Source: a virus
Length of the DNA stretch: 47,368 bases
Direction: 5' to 3' (one strand)
IMG/VR virus record: IMGVR_UViG_3300013131_000071
Coordinates: 1-47,368 of that record
The position numbers and the translations under genes are program-made. Below the pieces are notes generated by a model, which saw only the letters and a program-made list of their open reading frames with translations, made no database searches and was not told the DNA's origin. Positions 18,481 through 30,100 of the stretch are shown piece by piece (position 1 is the stretch's first letter; every line of letters begins with the position of its first letter).

Positions 18481-18960
18481 TTACCTGAACATATTGTTTG
18501 TTTTAATAAATTCTTGCATTTTGTTGGCGATATTATCGCCATTAAATGTTGAACTATAATTAGTCATTATAGCATTGTTTTTAATATTGGACGAATTATT
18601 GGACAATTGATTTGTAATTGGCTTTTTTACTTCTCCGGATTGTAAAAAATCTTTTTTATATCTAGCCTTTTGAAAATCGGGATTATCGTAGCCATCTCCG
18701 TCCATTTGTATATAACCAGCGGACTGGCTTACAAGGCCTTCGTACGAGCCTCTAATTGGGTCTGGAGGGGATTCTGAGAGCATTCTTCTCGACGAGGCTA
18801 TTACATTGCTCCTAGAATCTGCCCCAATAGAAGTATTGATTTTTTGATTGGCTATTCTGCCAGACAAAACGTTTGACGTTCTTGTTCTTGAAGAAGTGTC
18901 TGTTCGTTTGGCCGCAGCGTCCGCTAAATTTTTGTTTTGTTCGTCTGCACCTAAAATCAT
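18481..18960 (-). CDS. Small hydrophilic protein of unknown function between tape-measure-like and hub genes
   Basis: A 159-aa ORF rich in Ser, Asn, Arg and Lys, with low hydrophobicity, no membrane segment and no recognisable enzymatic motif. It begins MILGADEQNKNLADAAAKRT and contains repeated SR/NS tracts, so much of it is probably disordered. It fits tightly between the 1718-aa gene (11 bases) and the hub gene (four bases), so it is very likely expressed with them. Small genes here sometimes encode linkers between tape measure and hub, but nothing in this protein proves that. I do not recognise it. Confidence 0.6.
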   Translation of the reverse strand: MILGADEQNKNLADAAAKRTDTSSRTRTSNVLSGRIANQKINTSIGADSRSNVIASSRRMLSESPPDPIRGSYEGLVSQSAGYIQMDGDGYDNPDFQKARYKKDFLQSGEVKKPITNQLSNNSSNIKNNAIMTNYSSTFNGDNIANKMQEFIKTNNMFR

Positions 18961-18971
18961 ACTTTAAATAC

Positions 18972-21900
18972 CTAAAATCTAGAGGCTATATCTGAATAGG
19001 GATCTTGGCCCATAATTGGCAGTCCGTTGTACATAGTACTGTTGATAGGCCCGTCGACAACATCTCCGAAAATGCCCCTTAAATTGTTTAAATCCTGTAT
19101 AGATCCAGTTGTATTGATTTGATATTGCATTGCGCGACCATACGTTTGCCCGGCGTTTTGTTCCATTTGACTAATTATTTGTTGCCTTGTTGGATACCCT
19201 GTTTCGTATGGATTACCGCCAGGAAGAAGTGGAGGTCCCTGTATGTCTGCTGCAGTATGATCTTTTTTCTTTTTAGACTGATACAAAAAGCTGGCCCCTA
19301 TCAAAGCCGCCGCTGCTACTGTTCCTCTGCGAACATTTTTTGATTTAAAAACATCAAAGCTCATTCGCTTATAATTACTTCTTTGTATTTCAAATATTTC
19401 GTCTTCTCCTGCAGTAACTGATCTTGCTATGTCATCAGCTAGCCTACCTATATCATCTAGGTCAGATTCATCTGGCGCGGCTATTGATCTAACTAAACCT
19501 GCAGTTTCTGCGTCAAGTGTTTCTAGTTGTTTTCTACCCTGAACATAACGAAACGCTTCTTGTGCTATTGGCGAAATATCTTTTCCATCAGTCTGTCCTG
19601 CTCTTATTCTCATAAAGTCGAACAAATGTTTTGATCTTACTTCTTCAGGAGAAACATTGTCTAAAAATTTTTTTGCATAATTTTCATCTACTAAATCAAT
19701 TGCAGCTTCTGTGTCATCTGTATGTTCTCTAAACGCCCTTTGAAGAACCCCAAAAGAAGCTGGATCTCCCATAGCTCTTCTAGCGTCTCTTCTCGTTTTG
19801 GCCAACTCAAACAAAGACATCATTTCGTGTTCAACGCCTTCTGGGCCTTCATCTCCCAATAACCTTGAACCAGCGGCGCCAAAATTAACCCTAAGTTCTG
19901 ATTCAATAGCGTCAACAATGTCTAGTGTCGTGGAAGAAGTGCTTTCATAATTGTCTTGTATTGCTCTTAATCCCGCACCAAGCTTTCGACTTGTATCTAA
20001 TTTTTTTATTTTATATATCGATTCCTTTGATGGATCTTCAGCAAGTTTTTTAAGTTCTTCCATACTTGAAGAAAGACCTGAAATTTTTATCATTTCTCTG
20101 GCTGCCTTAATATACTCTGCTTTTGCGGTTGGCAATTTCTTTCTTGCTATCATTCTTATTCGTGCAGAGGTTGCAACGTCTATGGCCGCTCTTGCGACTT
20201 GTGCTTCAGAATGTTGTATTGATGTTGCTGCATATGTGTTGTATAGTCTTGAGCCCTTTTTTAGAGTGAACATCTCTAGCGAGTCTTCTGGTTTTAGCCT
20301 TTCAAGTACTGATAATTCTTCCCTGATTCTTTCTTGGGCTTCTGGGTCATCAACAAAATTTGCTAATGCAAACCTATATGAAGTTACTGCGGCATCTATT
20401 ATTTGTGCTCTTACACCCTTTAATCTACCTGACAAAACCATAGGATCAAAACCAACCAATTCTTCTTGCGCATATCCTGCAGCTAGCTGACTTGCTCTCA
20501 TTGCAAACAAAAATTCTGATTGCTGAGAAATTCCAGCTTTTGCTGCGTCTGACTGTAGATATCTTTTAATCGTGTCATAGGTGGTTTCTATGCCAGTTCT
20601 TTTTGTAACCTGTTTTGCAATAGCTTTGTAAGCTTCTGCAAGCTTTCCTGCTTGTTCATCTGTTAAACCTTTGATTGCCTCATCGTAAGAAAGCAGTTCT
20701 TTATCTCCTATAGATTGATTTATTATGTCAACGATATTTGATCTTGGTTCTACTGGTACAGTAGTTCTCTTTGTTAATTCCGCAAATGCATCTGCCGACA
20801 TACTGTCGGCAAGAGTTTTCAATGCTTCTGGGTCTTGTAATATATCCGAAACAGATTCAACTCCAGCAGCTATATTAGCTAAGCTACCAATTGTTTCGCC
20901 ATAGTCGCCAACAGATTTAGCCGCATACTCTGCAATAATTTTTGCTTTAGCTTCGTGAACAATACCTTGTCTTGCTGCTTTTTCAATCCCCTTAAAATCT
21001 TCGGCGTTCAAAAACGCGATTTTACCTTCCAAATCACGACTAAACAATTCGTCTAGCGTTATTGATGGGTCACCTCTTCCAACTAAACTATCGTTTATTT
21101 CTTTTAACATTTTTGAAGCAATGTCTTCATCAACTCCTGGCACTGTTGTAATTTGAGCCATTCTTGCACTCAAGTATGGTCCTGCTTGTTCTGGACTTAA
21201 ATTTTTTGCAATCTGTTGTGTAACGGGCATTCCTTCATCGTTCAACACAACGCCGATTCTTGATCTTGTAGATGCTGAACGCATCTCTGCTGCCCTTTCA
21301 AAAGCATCTACTTCAGCCGCATCTTGAAAGCTTTCAATTGGCGCTCCTCTTTCCATTTCTTTTGCTTTTCTTACAATTGTCTCCAATGTAAATAGACCAG
21401 ATTCATCAACATCTAAAAGTTTTTTCTCCCCAATGTGGGATCCCTTGTAGGAAAACTTGCCATCTGTTTTGGCTAAAACATTTTTTAATTTTTCAAAAAT
21501 TTTTCTTGCCGTTGATTCATCAACACCTGTTTCTTTCATTATTTCTGTTAAAAACTCATCACTTTCCATACTAGATTGAAGTCTAGTTATTGTTTCTGGA
21601 TCTTTATTTAAAAGTCCTTGTAAAGTTGCAACAGAATCAAATCTCGGCACTGCGAATAAGGCTTCTTCTCTTGATTTAGGATCTCTTACAATTCTTGATG
21701 CAAGACGCGTCTTTCCACTTTCATCTTGGAAAGTGCGTAACTGAAAAATAGTATCGTCGTCAAGGTCAAATCCACTCAATACCGACTTGTATCTGCTAGT
21801 ATTTTCGTTGGAAACAAGCATTTGATCTCCATCAAGTGCAAATTGAACAAATGTTGCTTTTTCTGTTGTTTTTTTGCTTGTTCGTATTGGAATAAGTGTA

Positions 21901-24128
21901 TCGCCACCATCTGCGAAAATTTTTGATAAGTCCTGGCTTGTTGCCGGAGTTCTGATACTATATCTGGTTGCACTCGGAACAACTAGTCTTGGAACATCGT
22001 TTTTAAGTGTAAATGCTTGTTTTGCAAAGTGTGATTTAACAAGGTTAATCATTGGTATGCTTTCTTCCAGCGGCAAACCTAATGCAATAATTCTATCTAT
22101 TTCCGCCAATTCTCTTCTTCTTTTAAGAACAAGTCCTTTTGCTGATGGGGTTAAGTCTTCGAAATCTAATCCAGCTAAATCTGTTTTTTCAGCTTCTATA
22201 AGAGCACGAACTTCTTCTGGTATTTTTCCAGTTTTTAAAAATGCCTTAATTCCTTCTTGAGATTTTGCAATTTGTGCTTGTTGAGCTTGAAGAAAATTTT
22301 TACTCGTAAATAAAGTTGGTTCAGCCATCAATTCCATTGGTTCTACATAAACTTGTTCAGAACTGCTCATAGCTGCGTTCATTCCTAAATATGGAGTTGT
22401 ACCAGCTTCTTCTTTAACCGTACTTATATCTCCAATAATCGATGTCCTTTTGAATTGCTCTAAAATATCAGGCAAAGTTTCGCTTTCAAGTAGATCGAAC
22501 TCAATTTGTTCAAGATCTGTCAACCCGCGAAGTGATCGGCTTTCTAATTCTTTTCTTCTTTTACGCATTCTTTCAACTTCTTTTATTGCTTGTTTATAAG
22601 TAATAGCGTTGCCATCAGGCGTTTGATATGTATTAGGTCCATAATTTTCGAATCTTAAAACTCCAGCTTTAGCTTTTATTGTCCCACCCAATGTTCTTCC
22701 ATCCGGTAATGTTATTTCTTCTCCAATTCCAAATCTTATTGTGTTATCAGTTGTTGTGCCAGAACTAATTATTTGTCGTAATTTTTGTATTTGCCCTTCT
22801 AGAGCTCTCAACTCATCCAATTGGTTTTCATCTATCATTCCTGGACCCAAAGATTTTAATTCTTCTTGCAGGTTTCTAAATTTTTTATATTTTTGATCTA
22901 AAAGATTTTGCGCAAACGATTCAGTCATTAAAACAGCGCCATCTCGTGCTGGTTTTATGTTATCTTCTAAAGAGTTAATAACTTGTTCATATTGCAAAGA
23001 TTGCCTTATTTTATCCGCATCAGTTCCAGCAGCAGATTTTACAGTGTCTATTGTTTTTTCTAATTGTTTAAAAATAATTGATGACTGCCCTTTGAGATCT
23101 CCGGGAGAAGTTACTGAAGGTGGAAGATTTTTAATTTGCTCTGACAATAAACTTAAAACGTTATATTGGTCTAAATTTTGTGCTGGATCTGTTCCAATCA
23201 AACCGGAAACTTTACCGATGTACTGCATAGCAGTTTCGGGGTTTATAGTTCCGTCTCCAATTGTTTTTGCAACTCTCAATTCTGCTGGAGTTAACTCGTC
23301 TCCTCTAGCCATCTTAAGAATTATATCTACTATATTTGTTAATTCCAAAGATTTACCAATATCGCCAATAGACGACACACCCATTCTTCTCAATACACTG
23401 CCTAATTGCTCAGTGGTGAACTCAATGTCTCTTGGTGCAAGTTCTGATTGAGCTCTTTTTGGAATTTTTCCAACTAGTTTGCTAATTTTTTTTAGGGCTT
23501 CGGAACCATCGGAACCTGTGCTAGTGCTATTTGCTAATTTATCAAAAAAATTATTAACAGCATTATCTGTTAAAATTGTTGAACCTGTTTTACTGAAAAG
23601 AATAGATTGTTCCAATAAAGACAACGGAATGTCTTCATCAGCCATACGAAGACTTAATTGTATAATATTTTCTTGAGTAATGTTCGTGAAACCTGGCATA
23701 TTTTGTGATATAGGAGAATCTAGATCAAAAAGTGCACCCACTATACTCTCATTACCTTTTGTAGAAAATGTTGCCTGTACACCGCTAACTTTTTTGCCGA
23801 TTAATCTATCTAATTTTAATCTTCTTAATTCTTCTTCCGAAGCACTGCTTAAAAAATCATTGACTGCTTTAACTCTTGATTGCAAAGCCGCCGCACTCAA
23901 GCCTCTTTCCGCAGCGCCTGTTGATGTAACAAATCTTACTGATGACGTTGGCATTCCTACATTAGCGCGTTCTGCTTCTAAAATATTTTTTTCAACATCA
24001 CCCGAGTCAAATAACACTCCAGTTACAGTGTTCAGTATAGAACCATCATCTTGAAATTGTAAATGTTGCCTTATAGGATCTCTTGAAAATATTTTTCTTC
24101 CAAGTTTGATGTACTCATTTTTTTCCAT
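18972..24128 (-). CDS. Large helical tail protein with one membrane-like segment (second tape-measure-like protein)
   Basis: A 1718-aa protein, overwhelmingly alpha-helical and charged in its body (many ELKKLAED-type heptad-like stretches). One hydrophobic segment lies near residues 1597-1612 (VRRGTVAAAALIGASFLYQ), followed by a basic KKKKD patch. A Pro/Gly-rich tail follows containing PPLLPGGNPYETGYP. Long helical proteins with a late hydrophobic segment are typical of tape-measure or ejected tail proteins. It starts one base after the 2209-aa gene's stop, and both precede the hub. It could be a second tape-measure subunit, an ejected internal tail protein, or the tape measure proper. No enzymatic motif is visible. 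Confidence 0.7.
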   Translation of the reverse strand: MEKNEYIKLGRKIFSRDPIRQHLQFQDDGSILNTVTGVLFDSGDVEKNILEAERANVGMPTSSVRFVTSTGAAERGLSAAALQSRVKAVNDFLSSASEEELRRLKLDRLIGKKVSGVQATFSTKGNESIVGALFDLDSPISQNMPGFTNITQENIIQLSLRMADEDIPLSLLEQSILFSKTGSTILTDNAVNNFFDKLANSTSTGSDGSEALKKISKLVGKIPKRAQSELAPRDIEFTTEQLGSVLRRMGVSSIGDIGKSLELTNIVDIILKMARGDELTPAELRVAKTIGDGTINPETAMQYIGKVSGLIGTDPAQNLDQYNVLSLLSEQIKNLPPSVTSPGDLKGQSSIIFKQLEKTIDTVKSAAGTDADKIRQSLQYEQVINSLEDNIKPARDGAVLMTESFAQNLLDQKYKKFRNLQEELKSLGPGMIDENQLDELRALEGQIQKLRQIISSGTTTDNTIRFGIGEEITLPDGRTLGGTIKAKAGVLRFENYGPNTYQTPDGNAITYKQAIKEVERMRKRRKELESRSLRGLTDLEQIEFDLLESETLPDILEQFKRTSIIGDISTVKEEAGTTPYLGMNAAMSSSEQVYVEPMELMAEPTLFTSKNFLQAQQAQIAKSQEGIKAFLKTGKIPEEVRALIEAEKTDLAGLDFEDLTPSAKGLVLKRRRELAEIDRIIALGLPLEESIPMINLVKSHFAKQAFTLKNDVPRLVVPSATRYSIRTPATSQDLSKIFADGGDTLIPIRTSKKTTEKATFVQFALDGDQMLVSNENTSRYKSVLSGFDLDDDTIFQLRTFQDESGKTRLASRIVRDPKSREEALFAVPRFDSVATLQGLLNKDPETITRLQSSMESDEFLTEIMKETGVDESTARKIFEKLKNVLAKTDGKFSYKGSHIGEKKLLDVDESGLFTLETIVRKAKEMERGAPIESFQDAAEVDAFERAAEMRSASTRSRIGVVLNDEGMPVTQQIAKNLSPEQAGPYLSARMAQITTVPGVDEDIASKMLKEINDSLVGRGDPSITLDELFSRDLEGKIAFLNAEDFKGIEKAARQGIVHEAKAKIIAEYAAKSVGDYGETIGSLANIAAGVESVSDILQDPEALKTLADSMSADAFAELTKRTTVPVEPRSNIVDIINQSIGDKELLSYDEAIKGLTDEQAGKLAEAYKAIAKQVTKRTGIETTYDTIKRYLQSDAAKAGISQQSEFLFAMRASQLAAGYAQEELVGFDPMVLSGRLKGVRAQIIDAAVTSYRFALANFVDDPEAQERIREELSVLERLKPEDSLEMFTLKKGSRLYNTYAATSIQHSEAQVARAAIDVATSARIRMIARKKLPTAKAEYIKAAREMIKISGLSSSMEELKKLAEDPSKESIYKIKKLDTSRKLGAGLRAIQDNYESTSSTTLDIVDAIESELRVNFGAAGSRLLGDEGPEGVEHEMMSLFELAKTRRDARRAMGDPASFGVLQRAFREHTDDTEAAIDLVDENYAKKFLDNVSPEEVRSKHLFDFMRIRAGQTDGKDISPIAQEAFRYVQGRKQLETLDAETAGLVRSIAAPDESDLDDIGRLADDIARSVTAGEDEIFEIQRSNYKRMSFDVFKSKNVRRGTVAAAALIGASFLYQSKKKKDHTAADIQGPPLLPGGNPYETGYPTRQQIISQMEQNAGQTYGRAMQYQINTTGSIQDLNNLRGIFGDVVDGPINSTMYNGLPIMGQDPYSDIASRF

Positions 24129-24129
24129 A

Positions 24130-27100
24130 TTAGAAAATTCCTGCAGAAATATTTATTGAAGATTGACCACTATTATTTTGAACAGGCATAACTGAACCGG
24201 ATATTCCATTTCTTGCCATCAAAATTCTTAGCTTTGCAGCTATGGACGCTTGATTTTCCTGCGCAGAAAAAGATGGATAACTAGGATTTGTCAAATTTGC
24301 TTCACGTATTTGTTGCGGATAATAGCCCATTTGAGACATGTTTATTCCCATAGATTGACCCATTTTAATTTTGATGTGTTCCATATTGGTATTCGGATGC
24401 CAACCTTCCCAGCTCAAATCAGGAAGTTCATGTCTGCTAAAAAATTCTGTTAAATCCGGTTTTTCTTCTACGGGCATTCCCCAAGCGGCTTGATAAAATC
24501 TTCTCTCCAACCTCGGGGCGGTTGACAATATTTTTTCTCTTTCTTCAGGATTTTGTTCCTGTATCATAGATCTAAAATGTTCTCTTTTTCTTTTTGGCAC
24601 TGCCAAAGACAACGTGTCTACGGAACTACCATACAAATCTGCACCATACATAGTCCTTCTGGCGGCCTGGTTAAATTGGTTGGCGGAAACGGAATCTCCA
24701 ACTTGAGAAGCTTGTGTTGCTAAAGATCTATTTTTAACGTACGAAAGAATATCGACATACTCTTCCAAAGCCATTTGTTTTTTACGTTCTTTTGGAATAA
24801 ATCTTTCTCCCGTAAAAACTTCTTTTGCGTTGTTGTACGCTGAATAAGCGGTTCCCGTTGTAAGGCCAACCAATGCCCCAATCGCCCTTGTTGTTGCCCT
24901 TCTGCCAAATAAAGCACCAACCCCTGCTGTGATCAATCCTGCCGTTAAAGGATTTCTTTGAGTGCTTTTATTATAAATTGGTTTTATAAAACTTTCAATT
25001 GGACTGTTCCATTCCGGAAACGAATTTCCATAGACATTTCTTCTCTCCCAATCTTCCCTAGCTGTTCTATTCGGAAAGAATTTTGTATTAATGAAAGTAT
25101 CTCTATGGGCCAAGTATTCTCCCATTTGGCCAACCATTTTTGCAGACCTACTGATGCCGAGCTCCTCAGCGCTCGCATGTTTATATTTATAAGGGCTAAA
25201 TTCATTTCTTTTTGTTGTCTGTGCAACTTGAGCTCGTATATTTTCTACCTCCACCCTTTCTGATGGCTCAAGATTGCCCATATTAATAGTTCTGTCAAGA
25301 GACCTGAATTGCCTTGAGTATGGCGCTACGTCTGCGAGAATATCAAGTTGAGTAACCGGACTTTCGTAATCTCTTCTTAACGGGTTAAGCCTTTCGTACG
25401 CAACTCCAGGCAATCTCAATTCTCCTTCTTGAATTTTGGAAAAAGGATCGCCAGTTTGAAAATTTATAAAATAATCAGATCCCGGCAAGAACGGATATTT
25501 CATTCCCATAGTGTTTCTTATAGGATTCAAATATGTTATATCTGTTCTTTCTTTCGGAATAAATCTTCTTGCTATTTCAGAAAGTTCTAATGTAGATTCA
25601 CTTACCGGAACGTCTCCAAGACCGCCGAGATTAAGGTCCCAAAATGACCTAGTCGACCCATATGCTTTGGCCGCTGATTGCAAAACCGGAACATTTGGTT
25701 GGAAATCGGCGTTTCCAAATCCAAATGTTTCCCTCAAAGAACCTAAACCAAAACCGTAAATACCGGCCATTTCTTGCATTCTGAAGCTAAACTCTCGGGA
25801 TTGAAATGCCGGACTTTGAGTGGTTATAGGGGCTCCCGATGGAACTATTGATGGCGGTATGTAGCCGGGAACTGGCGGAGGACCATATTGAAATGATTGT
25901 GTATAGTTTTGATTTGCGGTAGCAATTGCGTTATATGATATATTTCTAGCTGTATTTAATTGTCCTGCTGCTCCTGCAACTGAACTATTGTAATCACCTA
26001 TCTGCAATCCTGTTATTGGACCAGATGGTCTGCCTCCGCCAAAAGCTGCCACACCATCTTTATCAATTTGTGCTCCATAAATTGGGCTTACTCTTCCTGA
26101 CGACAACAGCCCTGATGGATCGAACGCACCACCATAACCAGCAGGGACATACTGAGAAAGGGCTTGAGACACTTCTTGCTGGTGCATCTGAACTTGAGGT
26201 TTAAGCAACCTGCCAACAGTCATGTTTAGCGCTGGAGTTAGTGGTCCAAACGGTCCAGTAAAATATTCTCCAGTTACCGGATACGGTCTATCGAAATAAT
26301 TTTCCCTCTCGAACCTATACGGATCGAATGGCCTCAGCGGAGAAAAATCATACCCATAAGCCAAGCGCTCAATGGGACTTCCAAATGCGTCTGAAGTATA
26401 GGTGCTTCCAGATTTCATTCTTCTGTAATAAGAAGGTCTGTAATATTGGACTTTACCACCACCAAAGGGTGTTACACCCAAAGGCCAGTATCTTCCTTGC
26501 CTTACGGGAACTTCGCCTTCTAGAAGTTGCTCTCTTTTTTCTTCATACCCCATACCACCAGGAACTAGGCCCGATGCGAGCGACTGGAACTCTACTGCCC
26601 CTCTTGCTGCCTTGCTTAAGAAAAATGGAGAATAAACTCTTTCTCCTCTATCATCTCTTTCCTGAGTGAAACCACCAATAGTTCTGTCTGCACCAAGTGC
26701 TAACGCACCTCCTACATAAAGTGGCGCAACTCTTTTGCCAACTATTCCACCAACAAAGAAACTTAAGGGGCTGCTGTATTTATCTGCATCAACAGATAAA
26801 CCTACGGTTCCAAAATATCTATTAATTCTGTCAGAAAGATGTATTGCAGGTATTGACGCTGCGCTAAATGCGTCAGGTGAGTTGTAGCTAGTAAATCCAA
26901 CTGTATTAGCAAGGACTCTACGAAAAGTTGTTTCTCCCCTTGCTGCTCTGTTTAATTGGCTTCCAAAAGTTGGAACAAAAGTTGTTCTTGCATTACCAAG
27001 AGGGTTAACTGCACTATCTCCAAGTTCATAGGGAGCTGCGCTAAAGTTCTTCTTGAAAAATGGTCTAACAAGCGCTGTCAATCTTCCGGATCCGGTTGCG

Positions 27101-30100
27101 CCAACATTAGATATAGTTTGTGTTGAAAAGGGTTTTGAAAGTCCAGATAACGCTCTGGCAAACTCTGGATTTCTTTCTCTTGCTCTAATTACCGAAGAAA
27201 GTGCTGCTTGTTGATTTTTTCCAAATTGATTTGCTGGATCATAAGTTTGATAAGAAAAAATATCAAATATATTTTCAAGAGCCGCTGCTCTTGCTTCAGC
27301 TAGTTGATCAGAAGAAATTCTACCTGTTTTTTTTAGTGTTTGTAAAACTTCTTCAATCTTTAAGGCTATTTGAGTCGGGTCTCCATCGTATTCTTTATAT
27401 GCAGTTATTTCAATAAGTACTTTGTTTATTGCGTTTCTTAAATAGTCTTGCCTGGTACTAATTGTTGGAGATCTATGTTTAATTAAATCAGTTGATAAAG
27501 AATCAATTTCTTCTGAAAGATTTTTAACAAATTGCATTGCTCTAGTAAGACCTATGGGATCTCTGCCACTAGCTCTTATTTCTGAAGCTGTAATTCCATA
27601 TATATTTTCAAGACTGGTTACAGCTTCTAGCAGTTCATCGTCAGCAATTTCGCTTAAAGGAGTATCTATCCCCTTAATACTTAATTTTCTTAGATTAAGA
27701 GCAGTATCTTTGGTGTATTCAGCGATAATTGGTAGTGGAGTTGCTCTTCTTGAAGTTTGTTCCTCTCTAAATGCGTCAAAAGCTCTTGTAACTTCATCTG
27801 CATCAAAGACCGTTTCCCCAAGTTCATTAACAACTGCAGGAGATCCATCGACTTCTACAAGTGATAGCGTTTTACCTCTTCCTGTGTTAATAGTTTTTTT
27901 GTCTAATAACCTAGCAAAAACAACTGGGTTTCGTATATCTTTTTTTCTCTCTAAGAATCTGCCAGCTCTTCTAAATAGCGAACTAGGCTGCTCTTCATCA
28001 ACATCAAACAAGGATTTAATTTTTTCTAAGCGACTTCTTGATCCTCCAGTTAAAGTAGAATCTCTTTCTTGCTCTCTTCCAGATGCTAGGCGTGCTGCTC
28101 TTGAATATAAATCTGTTTCAATTGATGAAAATCTTTTGTACAAACCAGAAAATTCTTGAACATCAGCCCCAGAAATACGTTCTGTAATCCCAAATATTTT
28201 TCCAACATTGCCAAATAGTCCAGATTTTTGGTTTACCCATGCGTATACATCTGGTCTATTTGCTCGATCAGCTAAGAAATCCTGTCTTGCAGTACCTCTT
28301 AAAAATTGTATTTCCGTATCTGGATTTACGCCTTTTGGTCCACCAAAACCCAAAAGTTGGAGTGGATTAAATTTTACTATCGGTATTCCATAACCTTCTG
28401 TTAATGAATTGAGAAAACTTTTAGCACCGGATCTCATCCTGGTTGTATCTACGATTCTTCCACTTGCAGTTTCGTAGACTCCAGTTAACGAGGAATATCC
28501 AATAGTTTTAGAAACTGGGTCCTGTAATGCTACTTGACCATACAATCTTCTTGCTTCTGCCCTGCTTTTGTCATCAAAAGATTCAAATATTCGCCTATCA
28601 AACGCTTGGTCAATAGATATTTCTCTCAATCCAAAAATATTAAATCCACCCATATTTGATGCTGGTGTCATTAATTTGTTATCAACCAAAAAACCTCTTA
28701 GTTGAGATGCGTCTGATGCGTCAAGCCCTCTTTTTGCTAACTCTGTTGCAATATATCTATCTGATGTATACGCTCCATCGGATTCAATTAATTTAATTCC
28801 TAATTTTTGAGCCGCTTTTCTTGATAGAAAACTCATCTTTTGAGGAGTTACTGCTCCAGTAAAATCTTCATACAAGGCTTTTTGGGGTCTACTAATTAAG
28901 TTTGCGTGAGGAACAATTATATTTTTGTCTACATCTGCAAAAGCAAAATTTGCTTGTGATCTTAATGCATTTCTATATGTTTCAGAAGTAAAAAGAGCGT
29001 CAGCTTGTTTAAAAGAAGTTTTTAAAATTTTTGAATTAAGATTTTTAGCTTTTTTGCCTAAATCTTTTTTTGCTCTTTCTGATAAAGCTTCAAAAAATTC
29101 ATCATCTGTACCTACATTTATTTTTTTTATACCATATGTTATTCTTTCAGAAATATTTCTTGTTCTATCAAATTGAGTTAAAAGTTGATTGATTTGAATT
29201 CCACCAACAAAATCATCCGCAACATCTTTGTCTATTCCTTTTCTAACCAAAGATTGCGTCACCGCTCTTAGGTACGCCTCATTTTCAAATTCACGTGTAA
29301 ATTGTCCAACTTTTGTTATTTGTCCATCTGCATCAACAAGTGATCTTGCGTTGAGTGAAGAGTATACAAGATTAGAAAATCTACTTGTGTGTTGTTTTTT
29401 AAGATTTTGTATTGTTCTTGTGAGAGTGTCTGCAGCGTGTGTTATATCTCCGCCAGATCTTCTAAGAGCTTCATCATAAGAAAGTGCGCCAGATATAACA
29501 TCATATGCTCTTTTTGAATTTTTCAATTGCTGTCTAAATTCTCTTGATCCAGTTGTAAAACCTTTAAGTGTCGGTATTGTATCAATAAAACCTTGTGTTT
29601 TTTCTCCTACCCCAAACTTTCCATAACCTGGAATAGTCAACTCGTCACCAGATTTGTTTTCGTATCCAAATAAATAACCTCTTGCAATTTTAGCGGCGCG
29701 TGCTAATTTTCCTTCACCAGACCTTTCTGACGCCGTTCTTGCGGCTGCTGCGCCTCTTCTTGCTTGATTGAGAGAAAAGACGACACCACGTTCTTCTCTT
29801 TGGGTTTTTCCAAATGCAGTATTGAAGGCATACGATGCTGAATTACTTATTCTACTAGCTTCTTGGATTATTTTTGAACTGTCTTGACCAAAAGACATTA
29901 ATATTGTTTTTATATCAGCTATTTTGTTTGCAGTTTTAAGTTGGTCTCTGCTTAAAGGTAGTGGAAAATCTTGATATGGCGCATCTGCAAGCTGCTTAAG
30001 TCTTTTTACGCCCGCTCCAGCTACTGTTTCTGGAATAATTAAATTGGTTATGTTAAGAGTAGACTGCTTAACGAAATCTGTTATAACATCCGCTGGATTA

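Noticed and set aside
27554-28159. A 201-aa plus-strand ORF
   Set aside because: It is antisense to the tape-measure candidate, is Ser/Leu-rich as expected of a shadow frame, and no gene in the window is otherwise on the plus strand.
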